In this document: positions 1 through 10,167 of the stretch, piece after piece
Position numbering within the stretch: position 1 is the stretch's first letter
How the letters are laid out: the number at the start of each line of letters is the position of its first letter
From: Luteimonas sp. MC1825
GTDB lineage: Bacteria; Pseudomonadota; Gammaproteobacteria; Xanthomonadales; Xanthomonadaceae
NCBI RefSeq assembly: GCF_014764385.1
Contig: NZ_CP061714.1
Span: 1,302,001 to 1,366,000, forward strand
Reading direction: 5' to 3'
Length of the DNA: 64,000 nt
The notes under the pieces: model-generated
Databases searched by the model: none
The model's input: the letters and a program-made list of their open reading frames with translations, nothing else
Told to the model about the DNA's origin: nothing
Made by a program: the position numbers and the translations under genes

Positions 1-3000
1 TCCGCGGCCTGCCGGGCCAGGCGCAGTCGGGTGGCGACCCATTCGCCGCGCTCGAAGGCCTCGGCGAGCTGCAGGTCATCGACGGGCGGCTGGCGGTGCT
101 CGCCCCGGCACTCGGCATCGATGCCGGGCTGAGCGAAGTCGACCTGCGCCTGCGCGTGGACGGTGCGCGCGTGCGCATCGCGGCGCGCGCATGGATGCGC
201 AAGGGTGTCTCGCCGCTGGACATCACCGCCGAACTCGATCGCGGCAGCGGCGATGGCCGTGCCTGGCTGGCGCTGCGCGATGCCGACCTGGAGGCCTGGT
301 CCGGCCTGCGCGCGGCGGGCGTCGGCGCGGCGGCGGGCACCGGCAGGATCCAGGCCTGGGCGGACCTGCGTGGCAACCGCGTCACTGCCCTGCAGGTCGC
401 GGGAAAGCTCGACGACGTGCGCCTGCGCGGCAGCGCGGTGGCGGGCGGCGTTCCGCCGTCGCTGGATTTCGGGCGCGTCGAGATCGATGCGCGCTGGTCG
501 GCGGTCGCGGGTGGCTGGCGCTTCGACGCGCCGCGGCTGCGCGTCGGTGCCGGCGACGACGCCCAGGTGCTCGACGGCCTGCTGCTCGCCGACGGGGCGC
601 GCCGCGCGCTGGTCGCCGATCGGATCGACGCCGGCCCGCTGCTGGGATTGGCGGCGCTCGCCGGCGCCATGCCGCCCGCAGTCGCCAAATGGCTCCTCGA
701 CACGCGTCCGGGCGGCGTGCTGCGCGCTGTGGATGTCGCGGGTGATGCCAGCGGCCGCTTCCGCGCCCGTGCGCATGTCGAGGGCCTGCGGTTCGACGCG
801 GTGGGCGACGCGCCGGGGGTGTCGGGACTCTCGGGCACGCTGTCCGGCGACGCCGACGGCGTGACCTTCGAATTCGACCGCCAGGCGACCCTGGGTTTCG
901 ACTGGCCGCGCGGCTTCGGGCCGCCGGCGCATGCGGTGCGCTTGGCCGGCCAGGTCACCGGCTGGCGCGACAGCGAGGGCTGGCACGTGGATACGCCGGC
1001 GCTGCGCGTGGCCGGCGACGGCTACGGTGCCGACGTGCGCGGTGGCCTGGTGTTCCAGGGCGACGGTTCGCGGCCGCGCGTGGACCTGGTCGCGGCCATC
1101 GACGACGCCAACATCGCCGTGGCCCGGCGGTTCTGGGTGCGGCACCGCATGCCGCGCGCGGCGCTGGCGTGGCTGGACGCGGCGCTCGTCGGCGGCCATG
1201 TGCGCGGCGGGCGTGCCGTGCTGTCCGGCGACCTCGACGACTGGCCGTTCAACGGCTCGGGGCAGGCCGCCGGTCCGGGGATGTTCCATGCGCGTGCACA
1301 ACTCGACGACGTGGTGCTGCGCTTCGATCCCGACTGGCCGCTGGCCGAGGGCCTCGATGGCGACGTCGATTTCGTCGCCGACGGGTTTTCGGTGGCCGGC
1401 AGCGCCCGCGTGGCCGGGGTGCCACTGCCGGCGCTGTCCGGCGGCATCGCGCATTTCGGCGACGCGCCGCTGCTGGTGCGCGCCGACATCGCCGGCGATG
1501 CCGGGCCGGTGCTCGCGCTGCTGCGTGCCAGCCCGCTCCGCAAGGGCCGCGAAGCGCTGCTGCAGGGGCTGTCCGCCACGGGTCCGCTGCGCGCGCAGTT
1601 CGCGCTCGACCTGCCGCTGCACCGCTCACCGGCAAGGCCGGTGATCTCCGGCCGGGTGCTGCTGGAAGGCGCCACGCTGGGCGACAGGCGCTGGGACGTG
1701 GCGTTCGAGGATGTCCGCGGCGAAGCGCGCTACGACGGGCAGGGCTTCGTCGCCGAAGGGCTGCGCGTGCGCCGCGACGGCCAGGCCGGCACGCTGGCGT
1801 TGCGCGCCGGCATCGGGCACGTCGCCGATCGCGGCAATGCCTTCGAGGCGGAACTCGGCGCCAGCCTGGCCGCGTCCGAGCTCGCCGCACGCGCGCCGCA
1901 GCTGGCCTGGCTCGGCGACCGCCTGCGCGGGCGTTCGCGCTGGACGCTGGCGGTCGCGATCCCGGTCGACGCCGGTGCCGACGGCGGTGGCGGGCGCCTG
2001 CAGCTGCGCTCGGACCTGGTGGGCACGCAGTTGCTGCTGCCGGCGCCACTCGACAAGGCGGCGGCCACGCCGCTGGCGGCTCGCATCGATGTCGACCTGC
2101 CGCTGGGCGAGGGCGACGTGGACGTGGTCCTCGGCAACCGGGTCGCGCTGCGCGCACGCAGCCGCGGCAACCGCACCGGGGTGCTCGCGGTGCTCGGCGG
2201 CAACCGCATCGAAGGCGAGCCGCCGGCCTCCGGGCTGGTGGTCAGCGGGCGCACCCCGGTGCTGGATGCGCTCGACTGGGCGGGCCTGGCCGGTGGCGGT
2301 GGTGGCGCGGACGGCGGCGCCGGTGGCGACGGGCTCGCGCTGCGCCGGATCGACGTGCAGGCCGGGCGCCTGCAGCTGCTGGGCAGCGCGTTCCCGCAGA
2401 CCCGCGTGGTGGCCGAACCGGTGGCGACGGGAACCGCGGTGCGCTTCGACGGACCCGCACTGGCCGGTGGCCTGCTGCTGCCGCGACGTTCCGGTGCGGC
2501 GCTGACCGCACGGCTGCAGCGCCTGCATTTCCCCGCACCGGGTGCGCGCGCTGGCGGTGGCCGGCAGACCGCCGACGCGAAGACAGAGGCCCTGCCGGGC
2601 GAGGCCATCGATCCGGCGCGCATCCCGCCACTCGACATCAGCGTCGACGACCTCCGCTTCGGCGCTGCCACGCTCGGCGCGGCCCGCCTGCGGACCCGAC
2701 CGACCGCGAACGGGCTGCAGGTCGAGGAGTTCCATGCCGTGCAGGGCCGCCAGCGCATCGACGTGGAAGGTGACTGGCTGGGGCGCGGCGAGGCGGCGCG
2801 CACACGCGTGGAGGTCACCCTGGCAAGCCGCGACTTCGGCAGCCTGCTGTCCGGCTTCGGCCTGGGCCAGCGGCTGGACGGCGGCGAAGGCGAGGCGAAC
2901 TTCGACGCCACCTGGCCTGGTGGCCCCGCGGGTTTCCGCCTCGACGCACTCCAGGGTCAACTGGCGGTGACCATCAAGGATGGCCGCCTGGTGGAGGTGG

Positions 3001-3479
3001 AACCCGGTGCCGGCCGCGTCCTCGGCCTGCTCAGCATCACCGAGCTGCCGAGGCGCCTCACCCTGGATTTCCGCGACTTCTTCTCGAAGGGTTTCGCCTT
3101 CAACCGCATCGGCGGCACGGTCGTGTTCGGTGGTGGCCAGGCGCGCAGCGACGACATGCTGATCGATGGCGCCGCGGCGGAGATCAGCATCCGCGGCACG
3201 GCCGACCTGCGCGCGCAGACCTACGACCAGCGCATCGAGGTCGTGCCGCGCACCGGCGGGTTGCTGACCGCGGTCGGGGCGCTCACCGCGGGCCCGGTCG
3301 GTGCCGCCGTCGGTGCGATGGCCAACGCGGTGTTCGAGCGGCCGCTGGGCCGCGTGGGCGCCAAGGTCTACCACGTCACCGGGCCGTGGAAGGACCCCAA
3401 GGTCGAGGTTGAAGGGCGCGAGGTGCCACCCGCGGCGGAGACGGCGCCGGTGGACAGGGAGCCGGGCGGCGCGGGTTGA
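1..3479 (+). CDS. yhdP: YhdP family AsmA-like envelope protein (3' part)
   Basis: The frame is open from base 3 to the TGA at 3477-3479, so the true start lies left of the window; about 1,160 residues are present and YhdP proteins are usually near 1,270. The protein is a long run of beta-rich AsmA/DUF3971-type segments. The most conserved part is the C-terminal end, with the stretch GRVLGLLSITELPRRLTLDF and later a Gly/Ala-rich hydrophobic segment (TAVGALTAGPVGAAVGAMAN). YhdP is an inner-membrane-anchored bridge which, with TamB and YdbH, carries phospholipids to the outer membrane. tldD follows 54 bp downstream on the same strand, a pairing common in this group. The family call is firm; the N-terminal anchor cannot be seen. 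Confidence 0.9.
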   Translation, partial: RGLPGQAQSGGDPFAALEGLGELQVIDGRLAVLAPALGIDAGLSEVDLRLRVDGARVRIAARAWMRKGVSPLDITAELDRGSGDGRAWLALRDADLEAWSGLRAAGVGAAAGTGRIQAWADLRGNRVTALQVAGKLDDVRLRGSAVAGGVPPSLDFGRVEIDARWSAVAGGWRFDAPRLRVGAGDDAQVLDGLLLADGARRALVADRIDAGPLLGLAALAGAMPPAVAKWLLDTRPGGVLRAVDVAGDASGRFRARAHVEGLRFDAVGDAPGVSGLSGTLSGDADGVTFEFDRQATLGFDWPRGFGPPAHAVRLAGQVTGWRDSEGWHVDTPALRVAGDGYGADVRGGLVFQGDGSRPRVDLVAAIDDANIAVARRFWVRHRMPRAALAWLDAALVGGHVRGGRAVLSGDLDDWPFNGSGQAAGPGMFHARAQLDDVVLRFDPDWPLAEGLDGDVDFVADGFSVAGSARVAGVPLPALSGGIAHFGDAPLLVRADIAGDAGPVLALLRASPLRKGREALLQGLSATGPLRAQFALDLPLHRSPARPVISGRVLLEGATLGDRRWDVAFEDVRGEARYDGQGFVAEGLRVRRDGQAGTLALRAGIGHVADRGNAFEAELGASLAASELAARAPQLAWLGDRLRGRSRWTLAVAIPVDAGADGGGGRLQLRSDLVGTQLLLPAPLDKAAATPLAARIDVDLPLGEGDVDVVLGNRVALRARSRGNRTGVLAVLGGNRIEGEPPASGLVVSGRTPVLDALDWAGLAGGGGGADGGAGGDGLALRRIDVQAGRLQLLGSAFPQTRVVAEPVATGTAVRFDGPALAGGLLLPRRSGAALTARLQRLHFPAPGARAGGGRQTADAKTEALPGEAIDPARIPPLDISVDDLRFGAATLGAARLRTRPTANGLQVEEFHAVQGRQRIDVEGDWLGRGEAARTRVEVTLASRDFGSLLSGFGLGQRLDGGEGEANFDATWPGGPAGFRLDALQGQLAVTIKDGRLVEVEPGAGRVLGLLSITELPRRLTLDFRDFFSKGFAFNRIGGTVVFGGGQARSDDMLIDGAAAEISIRGTADLRAQTYDQRIEVVPRTGGLLTAVGALTAGPVGAAVGAMANAVFERPLGRVGAKVYHVTGPWKDPKVEVEGREVPPAAETAPVDREPGGAG

Positions 3480-3533
3480 TTCGCTGCCCGGTGCCCGCAT
3501 GTTCCCGGGCTACGCTTTCCAGGACTCCAGCCG

Positions 3534-4976
3534 ATGACCCAAGCCCTTGCCCTTGCCGAAGCCCGCCTGCTGCTGCCCGCGGGCCTGGATGGCGGCGGCC
3601 TCGAACGTGCGTTCGGGCAATTGCTGGGGCCGGGCATCGATTTCGGCGACCTGTATTTCCAGCACGCGCGGCGCGAGAGCTGGTCGGTCGAGGACGGCAT
3701 CGTCAAGGACGGCTCGCACTCGATCGAGCAGGGCGTGGGCGTGCGCGCGATCAGCGGCGAGAAGACCGGGTTCGCGTATTCCGACGACATCAACGGCGCG
3801 GCGCTGCTTGCGGCGGCGCAATCGGCGCGCGCCATCGCGCGCAGCGGACACGAGCATGCGGCGAAGACGCTGGTGCCGGCCGGCGCGCGTTCGCTGTACG
3901 CGGCGACCGACCCGATCGACGCGATGGGCAACGACGCCAAGGTCGAGGCGCTGCGCCGCGTGGACCGGCTGCTGCGCGCCGCCGACCCGCGCGTGAAGCA
4001 GGTGATGGTGAGCCTGTCGGGCGGCGTCGACACGATCCTCGTGGCGCGCTCGGATGGCGTGGTCGCCGGCGACGTGCGCCCGCTGGTGCGGCTCAACGTG
4101 CAGGTGATCGTGGAGCAGGGCGGCCGCCGCGAGAGCGGCTACGCCGGCTACGGCGGCCGTTACTCCTACGAAGAGCTGCTCGGCGACGGGCGTCCGGAGC
4201 AGTTCGCGCGCGAGGCGCTGCGCCAGGCGCTGGTCAACCTCGATGCGATCGACGCGCCGGCCGGCATCATGCCGGTGGTGCTTGGCCCCGGCTGGCCCGG
4301 CGTGCTGCTGCACGAAGCGGTCGGCCACGGCCTGGAGGGCGATTTCAACCGCAAGGGCACCAGCACCTATGCCGGGCGCATGGGCCAGCGCGTGGCCGCG
4401 CCGGGCGTGACCATCGTCGACGACGGCACGCTCGACAACCGCCGCGGCTCGCTCAACGTCGATGACGAAGGCACGCCCACGCAGTGCACCACCCTGATCG
4501 AGGACGGCGTGCTCACCGGCTACATGCAGGACACGCTGAACGCGCGCCTGATGGGCGTGGCGCCGACCGGCAACGGCCGCCGCGAGTCGTTCGCGCACCT
4601 CGTCATGCCGCGCATGACCAATACCTACATGCGCGCCGGCCAGGACGACCCCGCCGACATGATCCGTTCGGTGAAGAAGGGCCTGTACGCGGTCAACTTC
4701 GGCGGCGGCCAGGTCGACATCACCAGCGGCAAGTACGTGTTCTCGGCCACCGAGGCCTACCTGATCGAGGACGGCAGGGTCACCGCGCCGGTGAAGGGCG
4801 CCACCCTGATCGGCAACGGCCCTGAGACGATGCAGAAGGTGCGCATGGTCGGGCATGACATGGCGCTCGACGACGGCGTGGGCGTCTGCGGCAAGGACGG
4901 CCAGAGCGTGCCGGTGGGCGTGGGCCAGCCGTCGCTGCTGATCGATGGCATCACCGTCGGCGGCACGCGCGCCTGA
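3534..4976 (+). CDS. tldD: TldD metalloprotease subunit
   Basis: 480 aa, matching the 481 aa of E. coli TldD. The zinc motif HEAVGH is at residues 260-265 in the context [13 protein letters not shown], and the C-terminal half carries the usual Gly-rich TldD signature. TldD pairs with TldE/PmbA (5648-7030) to form a heterodimeric protease that degrades unfolded peptides; in E. coli it processes microcin B17 and CcdA. Only TldD carries the metal site. The ATG at 3534 gives the full family length. Here the two partner genes are separated by darP on the other strand, so they are not simply co-transcribed with nothing between them. Confidence 0.95.
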   Translation: MTQALALAEARLLLPAGLDGGGLERAFGQLLGPGIDFGDLYFQHARRESWSVEDGIVKDGSHSIEQGVGVRAISGEKTGFAYSDDINGAALLAAAQSARAIARSGHEHAAKTLVPAGARSLYAATDPIDAMGNDAKVEALRRVDRLLRAADPRVKQVMVSLSGGVDTILVARSDGVVAGDVRPLVRLNVQVIVEQGGRRESGYAGYGGRYSYEELLGDGRPEQFAREALRQALVNLDAIDAPAGIMPVVLGPGWPGVLLHEAVGHGLEGDFNRKGTSTYAGRMGQRVAAPGVTIVDDGTLDNRRGSLNVDDEGTPTQCTTLIEDGVLTGYMQDTLNARLMGVAPTGNGRRESFAHLVMPRMTNTYMRAGQDDPADMIRSVKKGLYAVNFGGGQVDITSGKYVFSATEAYLIEDGRVTAPVKGATLIGNGPETMQKVRMVGHDMALDDGVGVCGKDGQSVPVGVGQPSLLIDGITVGGTRA

Positions 4977-4981
4977 TGCCG

Positions 4982-5040
4982 GCGCGCATTGCCATGCGCG
5001 CGGGAGGAGGACCGCCTGCCGGAGCCGGCATTGCCGGCTC
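4982..5040. terminator. Two tandem hairpins between convergent tldD and darP
   Basis: Two perfect GC-rich inverted repeats lie back to back: a 7-bp stem (4982-4988 with 4995-5001, loop TTGCCA) and an 8-bp stem (5022-5029 with 5033-5040, loop ATT). The second overlaps the darP stop codon. Neither is followed by a T-tract on either strand, so a role as a canonical intrinsic terminator is uncertain. Their position at a convergent junction suggests bidirectional termination or mRNA 3'-end protection. Confidence 0.4.
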
Positions 5041-5626
5041 AGGACGTGGCGTCGTCGCCGTCCGGGTTGGCGCCCCCGTCGTTGAACTGCTCGGTCTCGC
5101 CGTCGCCGGGCTGCAGCAGCGTGCGCACCTCGCGGAACAGCTCGCGGAACGCGCGCGGCGGCTTGTTCGCCTTGCGCTCGGCGAGCGCGTTGCGCACCAG
5201 CTGCCGCAGGCGCTGGCGGTCGGCGCCGGGGAACTCGTCCAGCAGCGCGGCCAGCGCGGCGTCGCCGTCGTCGCCGAGCAGGCGTTCGCGCCAGTCCTCG
5301 GCGCGGTGCAGGCGCGCGGCGTCGATGCGCGCGGCTTCGCCGCCCACTTCCAGCGCGTCGCGGAGCGCGTCCAGCGCGTCGTCGTCCTCGCGGCGCAGCT
5401 GCTTGGCCAGGAACGCGATCTCGCGCTTGCGCGCGATGTGCGAGGTGATGCGCCGCGCCCGTTCGATGAACTCCGGCAGGTCGTCGCCGAGCGGCAGCTT
5501 GTCCAGCCGACCCGGGTCCAGCGCCACCAGCTGCTGCGCGAGCGCCAGCACGTCGAGCGCCTCGCGGCGCTGCGCGCTGCGGCTCTCGCCAAGGAATTCG
5601 CCGGTGTCTTCGTTCTTGCCACGCAT
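5039..5626 (-). CDS. darP: Ribosome biogenesis factor DarP (YjgA, DUF615)
   Basis: 195 aa, starting at the ATG at 5626 ([17 protein letters not shown]). The family hallmarks are visible: a [20 protein letters not shown] opening, an [20 protein letters not shown] segment and a charged helical body, with a disordered acidic Gly/Asp tail. DarP/YjgA associates with late 50S precursors and helps maturation of the peptidyl-transferase region. A longer open frame continues upstream to 7243, but that part is the antisense shadow of pmbA. The gene sits head to head with pmbA with only 21 bp between the start codons, so at least one promoter must lie inside the other coding region. Confidence 0.92.
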   Translation of the reverse strand: MRGKNEDTGEFLGESRSAQRREALDVLALAQQLVALDPGRLDKLPLGDDLPEFIERARRITSHIARKREIAFLAKQLRREDDDALDALRDALEVGGEAARIDAARLHRAEDWRERLLGDDGDAALAALLDEFPGADRQRLRQLVRNALAERKANKPPRAFRELFREVRTLLQPGDGETEQFNDGGANPDGDDATS

Positions 5627-5647
5627 GTGCCGCACCCCGTATAGACC

Positions 5648-7030
5648 ATGAAGGATAATCCATTGCAGACCCAGCCGACCGTAGTCCCGCCCGCCACGGA
5701 CGACAGCCGCGAGCGCCTGGCGCAGCTCCAGGGCATCACCGCGGAACTCCTCGACCGCGCGCGCGCCGCGGGCGCCAGCCAGGCCGAGGTGTCGTGCTCC
5801 GAGGAGCGCGGCCTGAACGTCAACGTGCGCATGGGCGCGGTGGAGACGGTCGAATCCACGCATGACCGCGGCATCGGCGTGACCGTGTACTTCGGGCAGC
5901 GCAAGGGCAGCGCGAGCACCGCCGACCTGCGCCCGGAGAGCCTGGAAGCGACCGTGGCGCAGGCCTGCGCGATTGCCCGCCACACGGAGGACGACCCGGC
6001 GGCCGGGCTTGCCGACGCCGCGCTGATGGCGCGCGAGGTACGCGAATTCGATACCTGGCATCCCTGGGCGCTGGATGCCGACCACGCGATCGACCTGGCG
6101 CTGGCCTGCGAGCAGGCCGGACGCGATGCCGACCCGCGGATTGCCAACTCCGACGGCGCGTCGGTCGGCAGCGGCACCTCGCTCAGCGTCTACGCCAACA
6201 GCCACGGCTTCGTCGGCGCCGAGCGCGACAGCCACCACAGCATCGGCTGCGCGTTGATCGCCGGCGAAGGCGACGCCATGCAGCGCGACGGCTGGTACAG
6301 CGTGGCGCTGGCGGCCGAAGACCTGCAGTCGCCGGCCGCGATCGGCCACCAGGCAGCGCAGCGCGCCGCAGCGCGCCTCGATCCCAAGCCGCTGGCGACC
6401 GGCCGCTACCCGGTGCTGTTCGCCTCCGAGGTCGCGCGTTCGCTGGTCGGGCACCTGCTGGGCGCGGTGTCCGGCGGCGCGCTGTACCGCGGCGCGAGCT
6501 TCCTGGTGGACAGCGTCGGCGAGCAGCTGTTCCCCGACTGGTTCGCGATCGACGAACGGCCGTTCCTGCAGCGCGGGCTGCGTTCGTCGGCCTACGACAG
6601 CGAGGGCGTGGCGACGCGCGAGTCGCCGCTGGTGGCCGGCGGCGTGCTGCAGCGCTACGTGCTGGGCAGCTATTCGGCGCGCAAGCTCGGGCTGCAGACC
6701 ACCGGCAATGCCGGCGGCGTGCACAACCTGGAGGTGGCGGCCAATGCCGGCGACCTCGAGGACATGCTGCGCGGCATGGGCCGCGGCCTGCTGGTCACCG
6801 AGTTGATGGGGCAGGGCGTGAACACCGTCACCGGCGACTATTCGCGCGGCGCCGCCGGGTTCTGGATCGAGGACGGCGTGGTCGCCTTCCCGGTGGACGG
6901 CATCACCATCGCCGGCAAGCTGCGCGAGATGTTCTCCGCCATCGACGCCGTAGGGCGCGACGTCGACCCGCGCTCGCACATCCGCACCGGCTCGATCCTC
7001 ATCGGTGGCATGACCGTCGCCGGGGAATGA
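5648..7030 (+). CDS. pmbA: PmbA/TldE metalloprotease subunit
   Basis: 460 aa (E. coli PmbA 450). It is homologous to TldD but lacks the HExxxH motif, as expected for TldE. The conserved end [20 protein letters not shown] followed by [13 protein letters not shown] is diagnostic. It forms the TldD/TldE heterodimer that cleaves unstructured peptides and matures modified peptides such as microcin B17. The ATG at 5648 lies next to the sequence TATAGACC, but that motif is only 2 nt from the ATG, too close to serve as a normal -10 box for this start. No clear Shine-Dalgarno sequence is visible, so the upstream control region probably overlaps darP. Confidence 0.95.
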   Translation: MKDNPLQTQPTVVPPATDDSRERLAQLQGITAELLDRARAAGASQAEVSCSEERGLNVNVRMGAVETVESTHDRGIGVTVYFGQRKGSASTADLRPESLEATVAQACAIARHTEDDPAAGLADAALMAREVREFDTWHPWALDADHAIDLALACEQAGRDADPRIANSDGASVGSGTSLSVYANSHGFVGAERDSHHSIGCALIAGEGDAMQRDGWYSVALAAEDLQSPAAIGHQAAQRAAARLDPKPLATGRYPVLFASEVARSLVGHLLGAVSGGALYRGASFLVDSVGEQLFPDWFAIDERPFLQRGLRSSAYDSEGVATRESPLVAGGVLQRYVLGSYSARKLGLQTTGNAGGVHNLEVAANAGDLEDMLRGMGRGLLVTELMGQGVNTVTGDYSRGAAGFWIEDGVVAFPVDGITIAGKLREMFSAIDAVGRDVDPRSHIRTGSILIGGMTVAGE

Positions 7031-7115
7031 GCCGGGTGCCATCGGTTGGGTTGCGCTGCCTCGCGGCATCCCCATGCTATAGGGAGGCCCGGATGCGCCG
7101 GCCAGGAGACCCGTG

Positions 7116-7559
7116 ATGCAACAGACCACCCATCTCGCCAGCACACCCGCCACCGGCAGCGAACGCCAATGGGCCGCGCTGGCGCACATTGCCGCCCTTG
7201 TCCTTGCGCTGTGCACCAGCTGGATCGCCGGCGTGGCCGGCATCCTCGGCGCCGGGGCCGTCTACCTGTTCAAGCGCGGCGACTCGTCGTTCGTCGCCAA
7301 CCATGCCCGCGAGGCGTTGAACTTCAACCTCAGCATGTTCATCTACGCCTGCATCGCCTTCGCGATCGGCGTGGTGCTGATCGGGGCCACCGTGCTCACG
7401 CTCGGCATCGGCATCATCCTCACCGCGCCGGCCGGACTGGCGCTGATGGTCGCCATCGCCGCGATCGCGCTGATGTGGCTGGTGTGCAGCATCATCGCCG
7501 CGGTGAAAGCCTGGAACGGCGAGTCCTACCGCTACCCGCTGACGATGCGCCTGTTCTGA
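7116..7559 (+). CDS. DUF4870-type small membrane protein
   Basis: 147 aa from the ATG at 7116; a GTG 3 nt upstream is in frame but less likely. AGGAG at 7104-7108 is a good Shine-Dalgarno sequence. The pattern is that of DUF4870: an [13 protein letters not shown] opening, [16 protein letters not shown] in the middle, and hydrophobic helices at about residues 20-45, 68-95 and 100-128. The function of the family is unknown. It ends 10 bp from the stop of the convergent ispA. A TATAGG element at 7078-7083 (preceded by TGC) could be an extended -10, but no -35 is recognisable. Confidence 0.8.
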   Translation: MQQTTHLASTPATGSERQWAALAHIAALVLALCTSWIAGVAGILGAGAVYLFKRGDSSFVANHAREALNFNLSMFIYACIAFAIGVVLIGATVLTLGIGIILTAPAGLALMVAIAAIALMWLVCSIIAAVKAWNGESYRYPLTMRLF

Positions 7560-7569
7560 CCCGCGCGCG

Positions 7570-8463
7570 TCAGTGCCTGCGCTCGACCGCGAATTCGGCG
7601 AGCGTGGCAAGCGTGGCGGCGCGCGGGCCGAACGGCGCCAGCGCGTAGCGGATGGTGGACGCGAGCGTCGCGAGGCGCCCGCGTGAGGCGTCCACGCCGA
7701 CCAGCGCCGGGAACGTGGCCTTGTCCTGCGCCGCGTCCTTGCCGGCGGTCTTGCCCATCGTGGCACTGTCGCCCTCGACATCGAGCAGGTCGTCGCGCAC
7801 CTGGAACGCAAGCCCGAGCGCGTCGGCGTAGGCGTCCAGGCGCAGGCGTGCGTCGGCATCCGCGCCGGCGACGATCGCGCCCATGCGCACGGCGGCGCGG
7901 ATCAGGGCACCGGTCTTGAGCGCATGCAGGTGCTCCAGCGCGACCAGCGTGGCCGATGCGTCGCCGGTTGCGGCCAGGTCGAGCGCCTGTCCGCCGCACA
8001 TGCCGGCGCCACCGGCCGCGGCGGCGAGTTCACGCAGCATTGCAACACGCACGGGATCGCTGGTCCCGGCGTCGGCCAGCACGGCGAAGGCCAACGCCTG
8101 CAGTGCGTCGCCGGCGAGGATGGCGGTGGCTTCATCGAATGCGACGTGCACGGTGGGCTGGCCGCGGCGCAGGGCATCGTCGTCCATCGCCGGCAGGTCG
8201 TCGTGGACCAGCGAATAGGCATGCACGAGCTCGATCGCCGCGGCGGCCGCGTCGAGTGCGTCCTCATCCGCGCCAAAGGCGGTGCCGGTGGCGTACACCA
8301 GCAGCGGGCGCATGCGCTTGCCGCCGAGCAGCACGGCATGGCGCATGGCCGCGTGCAGGCGCGGTTCGGCGGCAGGGTGGCGTTCCAGCGTACGTTCGAG
8401 GACGGCGTCGATGCGCTCGCGCCACGCTGCGATCCGCGCGGCCCTTGCCTCGGGGTCAGGCAT
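7570..8463 (-). CDS. ispA: Farnesyl diphosphate synthase (polyprenyl synthetase)
   Basis: 297 aa, the usual length. The first Asp-rich motif ([16 protein letters not shown]) and the second ([12 protein letters not shown]) are both intact, as is [20 protein letters not shown]. It condenses IPP with DMAPP/GPP to farnesyl diphosphate, the precursor used by UppS (28900-29670) and by quinone side-chain synthesis. Its ATG at 8463 overlaps the 3' end of xseB by 8 bp, so the two are translationally coupled. In many proteobacteria dxs follows ispA. Here the next gene is on the opposite strand, so dxs is elsewhere. Confidence 0.95.
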   Translation of the reverse strand: MPDPEARAARIAAWRERIDAVLERTLERHPAAEPRLHAAMRHAVLLGGKRMRPLLVYATGTAFGADEDALDAAAAAIELVHAYSLVHDDLPAMDDDALRRGQPTVHVAFDEATAILAGDALQALAFAVLADAGTSDPVRVAMLRELAAAAGGAGMCGGQALDLAATGDASATLVALEHLHALKTGALIRAAVRMGAIVAGADADARLRLDAYADALGLAFQVRDDLLDVEGDSATMGKTAGKDAAQDKATFPALVGVDASRGRLATLASTIRYALAPFGPRAATLATLAEFAVERRH

Positions 8464-8725
8464 CGTCGATGTCGCGGCCCGGGAAGGGCTCGGCGCGCTC
8501 CGGTTGCTGTGGATCGGTCAGCAGGCGCACGCGGAGCTCGGCCTGCTCCAGTGCCTGCTGGCAGCGGCGGTAGAGGCCGACGCCGCGCTCATACGCGGCA
8601 AGCGAATCCTCGAGGCTCATCTCGCCGTGCTCCATCTTCTCCACCAGTTGCTCGAGCAGGTCGAGCGAGGCTTCGAAATCGGCGACGGGCGAGGCGTCGT
8701 TGGTGGTGGCGAGCTTGCGTGGCAT
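8456..8725 (-). CDS. xseB: Exodeoxyribonuclease VII small subunit
   Basis: 89 aa, helical and acidic, with the XseB pattern [20 protein letters not shown] and [20 protein letters not shown]. XseB binds several copies to the catalytic XseA subunit and forms the single-strand-specific exonuclease VII. xseA is not in the window. It precedes ispA with an 8-bp overlap, the common xseB-ispA arrangement, and lies 9 bp downstream of tilS, so tilS-xseB-ispA may be one transcript. Confidence 0.93.
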   Translation of the reverse strand: MPRKLATTNDASPVADFEASLDLLEQLVEKMEHGEMSLEDSLAAYERGVGLYRRCQQALEQAELRVRLLTDPQQPERAEPFPGRDIDDA

Positions 8726-8734
8726 GCCGCCAGT

Positions 8735-10063
8735 TTACGCCATGTGCCGCCAATGGAGGCCTGCGCCACGGGCGCGCAGCCACGTGGCAAGGCGGGCCGA
8801 CAGCAGGCTGTCGCCGGCCGCGAGCAGGATGCCGTCGGCGGCCGTCAGCAGCGGCATGCGCGCGCGTTGCCAGGGCGGCAGCGCGTCGCGCTGGAGCAGG
8901 TCTTTCAGTGCATGCGAGTGCGTGCGGCCAGGGAGCACGATGCGTTCGCCGCCGCGCCGCGCATGCGCTGTCAGCGGTGCATCGAAGCCGTCCGCGCCGA
9001 GCAGCGACAGCGTGCCACCCCCGGGCAGCGGCAGCGGCGCGCGGCCGTCCCATCCGGTTTCCCAGTCCGCGGGCAGCGGCGCCAACTGGGCGCCGGCGTG
9101 CAGGCGGCCGCGCCACGCGTGGACCACCGCGCCCGCCCAGGCGAACGCCGCCACGCTGTCGCCGCGCGCCGGGAGCAGGTCGTCCGTGATGCGGGCGACG
9201 CCGGTGGCCGGCAATGGCGGCAGCGCCAGGTCGGCGATCCACGCGCGCAGCACGCGCGCACGCCGCGCCGCGGGCAGCGCGAGCAGGGCACTGATGGACA
9301 GGCCCGGATCGCCTGGCGACGTGGTCGGTGATGCATCGCGTGCCGCATGGAGCGCCCTCTGGTCGCCTGCGGCCAGCAGGTCGCTGGCCTCCGCGGACAG
9401 CGCCGCGCAGCGCGCGAGCGCGGCGTCGGCCTCGGGCCAGCGTGCGCGCAGCAGCGGCATGACCTGGTGGCGCAGGTAGTTGCGGTCGTGGACGGAGTCG
9501 GTGTTCGCCGGGTCGTCCAGCCACGCAAGCGCGTGCCGCGTGGCGTAGGCATGCAGCGTGGCGCGCGGCAGCGCCAGCAGCGGGCGCCACAGCCCGCCCC
9601 GTGCGAAACGGCGCCAGGCGCGCATCGATGCGAGTCCGTCGGGGCCGGATGCGCGCAACGCACGCAGCAGGAAGGTCTCGGCCTGGTCATCGCGATGGTG
9701 CGCCAGCGCGAGCACCTCGCCGTCGCCCAGCGCGGCGGCGAACGCGGCGTGCCGCGCCGCGCGCGCGGCCGCCTCCAGCCCGAGTCCCGCATCGCGCGCC
9801 ACGCCGACGCGCGCCACGTGCAAGGGCACGTCGAGCGTGGCGCAGGCGCGCGCACAGTGCGCGGCCCAGGCGTCGGCATCGGCGTGCAGTCCGTGGTGGA
9901 CATGGATCGCGCGCAGTCCGCGCGCGCGGATCGAGGCGTCGGCGGCCAGCAAGTGCAGCAGCACCGTGGAATCCAGCCCGCCGCTCAGCGCCACCAGCAC
10001 CGCACCGGCAGACACCGGGCAATCGGGCAGGGCGATGCTGTCGGGAAACGGAGGCGAGCGCAT
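8735..10063 (-). CDS. tilS: tRNA(Ile)-lysidine synthase
   Basis: 442 aa. The N-type ATP pyrophosphatase loop SGGLDS is at residues 27-32, and the downstream HHRDDQAETFLLRALR and NYLRHQVMPLL motifs identify TilS. The enzyme attaches lysine to C34 of tRNA-Ile(CAU), which changes both its decoding and its charging identity; it is essential in most bacteria. The C-terminal third is the variable substrate-binding region. It is divergent from the flavin oxidoreductase at 10168, with 104 bp between them. The ATG at 10063 gives MRSPPFPDSIALPDC; a start slightly downstream cannot be excluded. Confidence 0.93.
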   Translation of the reverse strand: MRSPPFPDSIALPDCPVSAGAVLVALSGGLDSTVLLHLLAADASIRARGLRAIHVHHGLHADADAWAAHCARACATLDVPLHVARVGVARDAGLGLEAAARAARHAAFAAALGDGEVLALAHHRDDQAETFLLRALRASGPDGLASMRAWRRFARGGLWRPLLALPRATLHAYATRHALAWLDDPANTDSVHDRNYLRHQVMPLLRARWPEADAALARCAALSAEASDLLAAGDQRALHAARDASPTTSPGDPGLSISALLALPAARRARVLRAWIADLALPPLPATGVARITDDLLPARGDSVAAFAWAGAVVHAWRGRLHAGAQLAPLPADWETGWDGRAPLPLPGGGTLSLLGADGFDAPLTAHARRGGERIVLPGRTHSHALKDLLQRDALPPWQRARMPLLTAADGILLAAGDSLLSARLATWLRARGAGLHWRHMA

Positions 10064-10167
10064 GCCACGATGGTGCCATGCCCCCGCAATGCAGTGATCC
10101 GTCGCCGGTCACCTGCCTGCGGCCGCGCTGCGCCTACAGTGGTCCGCCACGTCCGCGGAAGACCTCC

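Noticed and set aside
1626..3500. 624-codon minus-strand frame opposite yhdP
   Set aside because: Same codon-bias shadow; the plus strand carries the conserved YhdP C-terminus, and the antisense product has no recognisable motif.
5640..5645. TATAGA as -10 box of pmbA
   Set aside because: It ends only 2 nt before the ATG, so transcription would begin inside the gene; the geometry differs from map, arsR and rnr.
7078..7083. TATAGG as promoter of the DUF4870 gene
   Set aside because: The nearest TTGCGC is 21 bp away, too far for a standard promoter; too weak to list separately.
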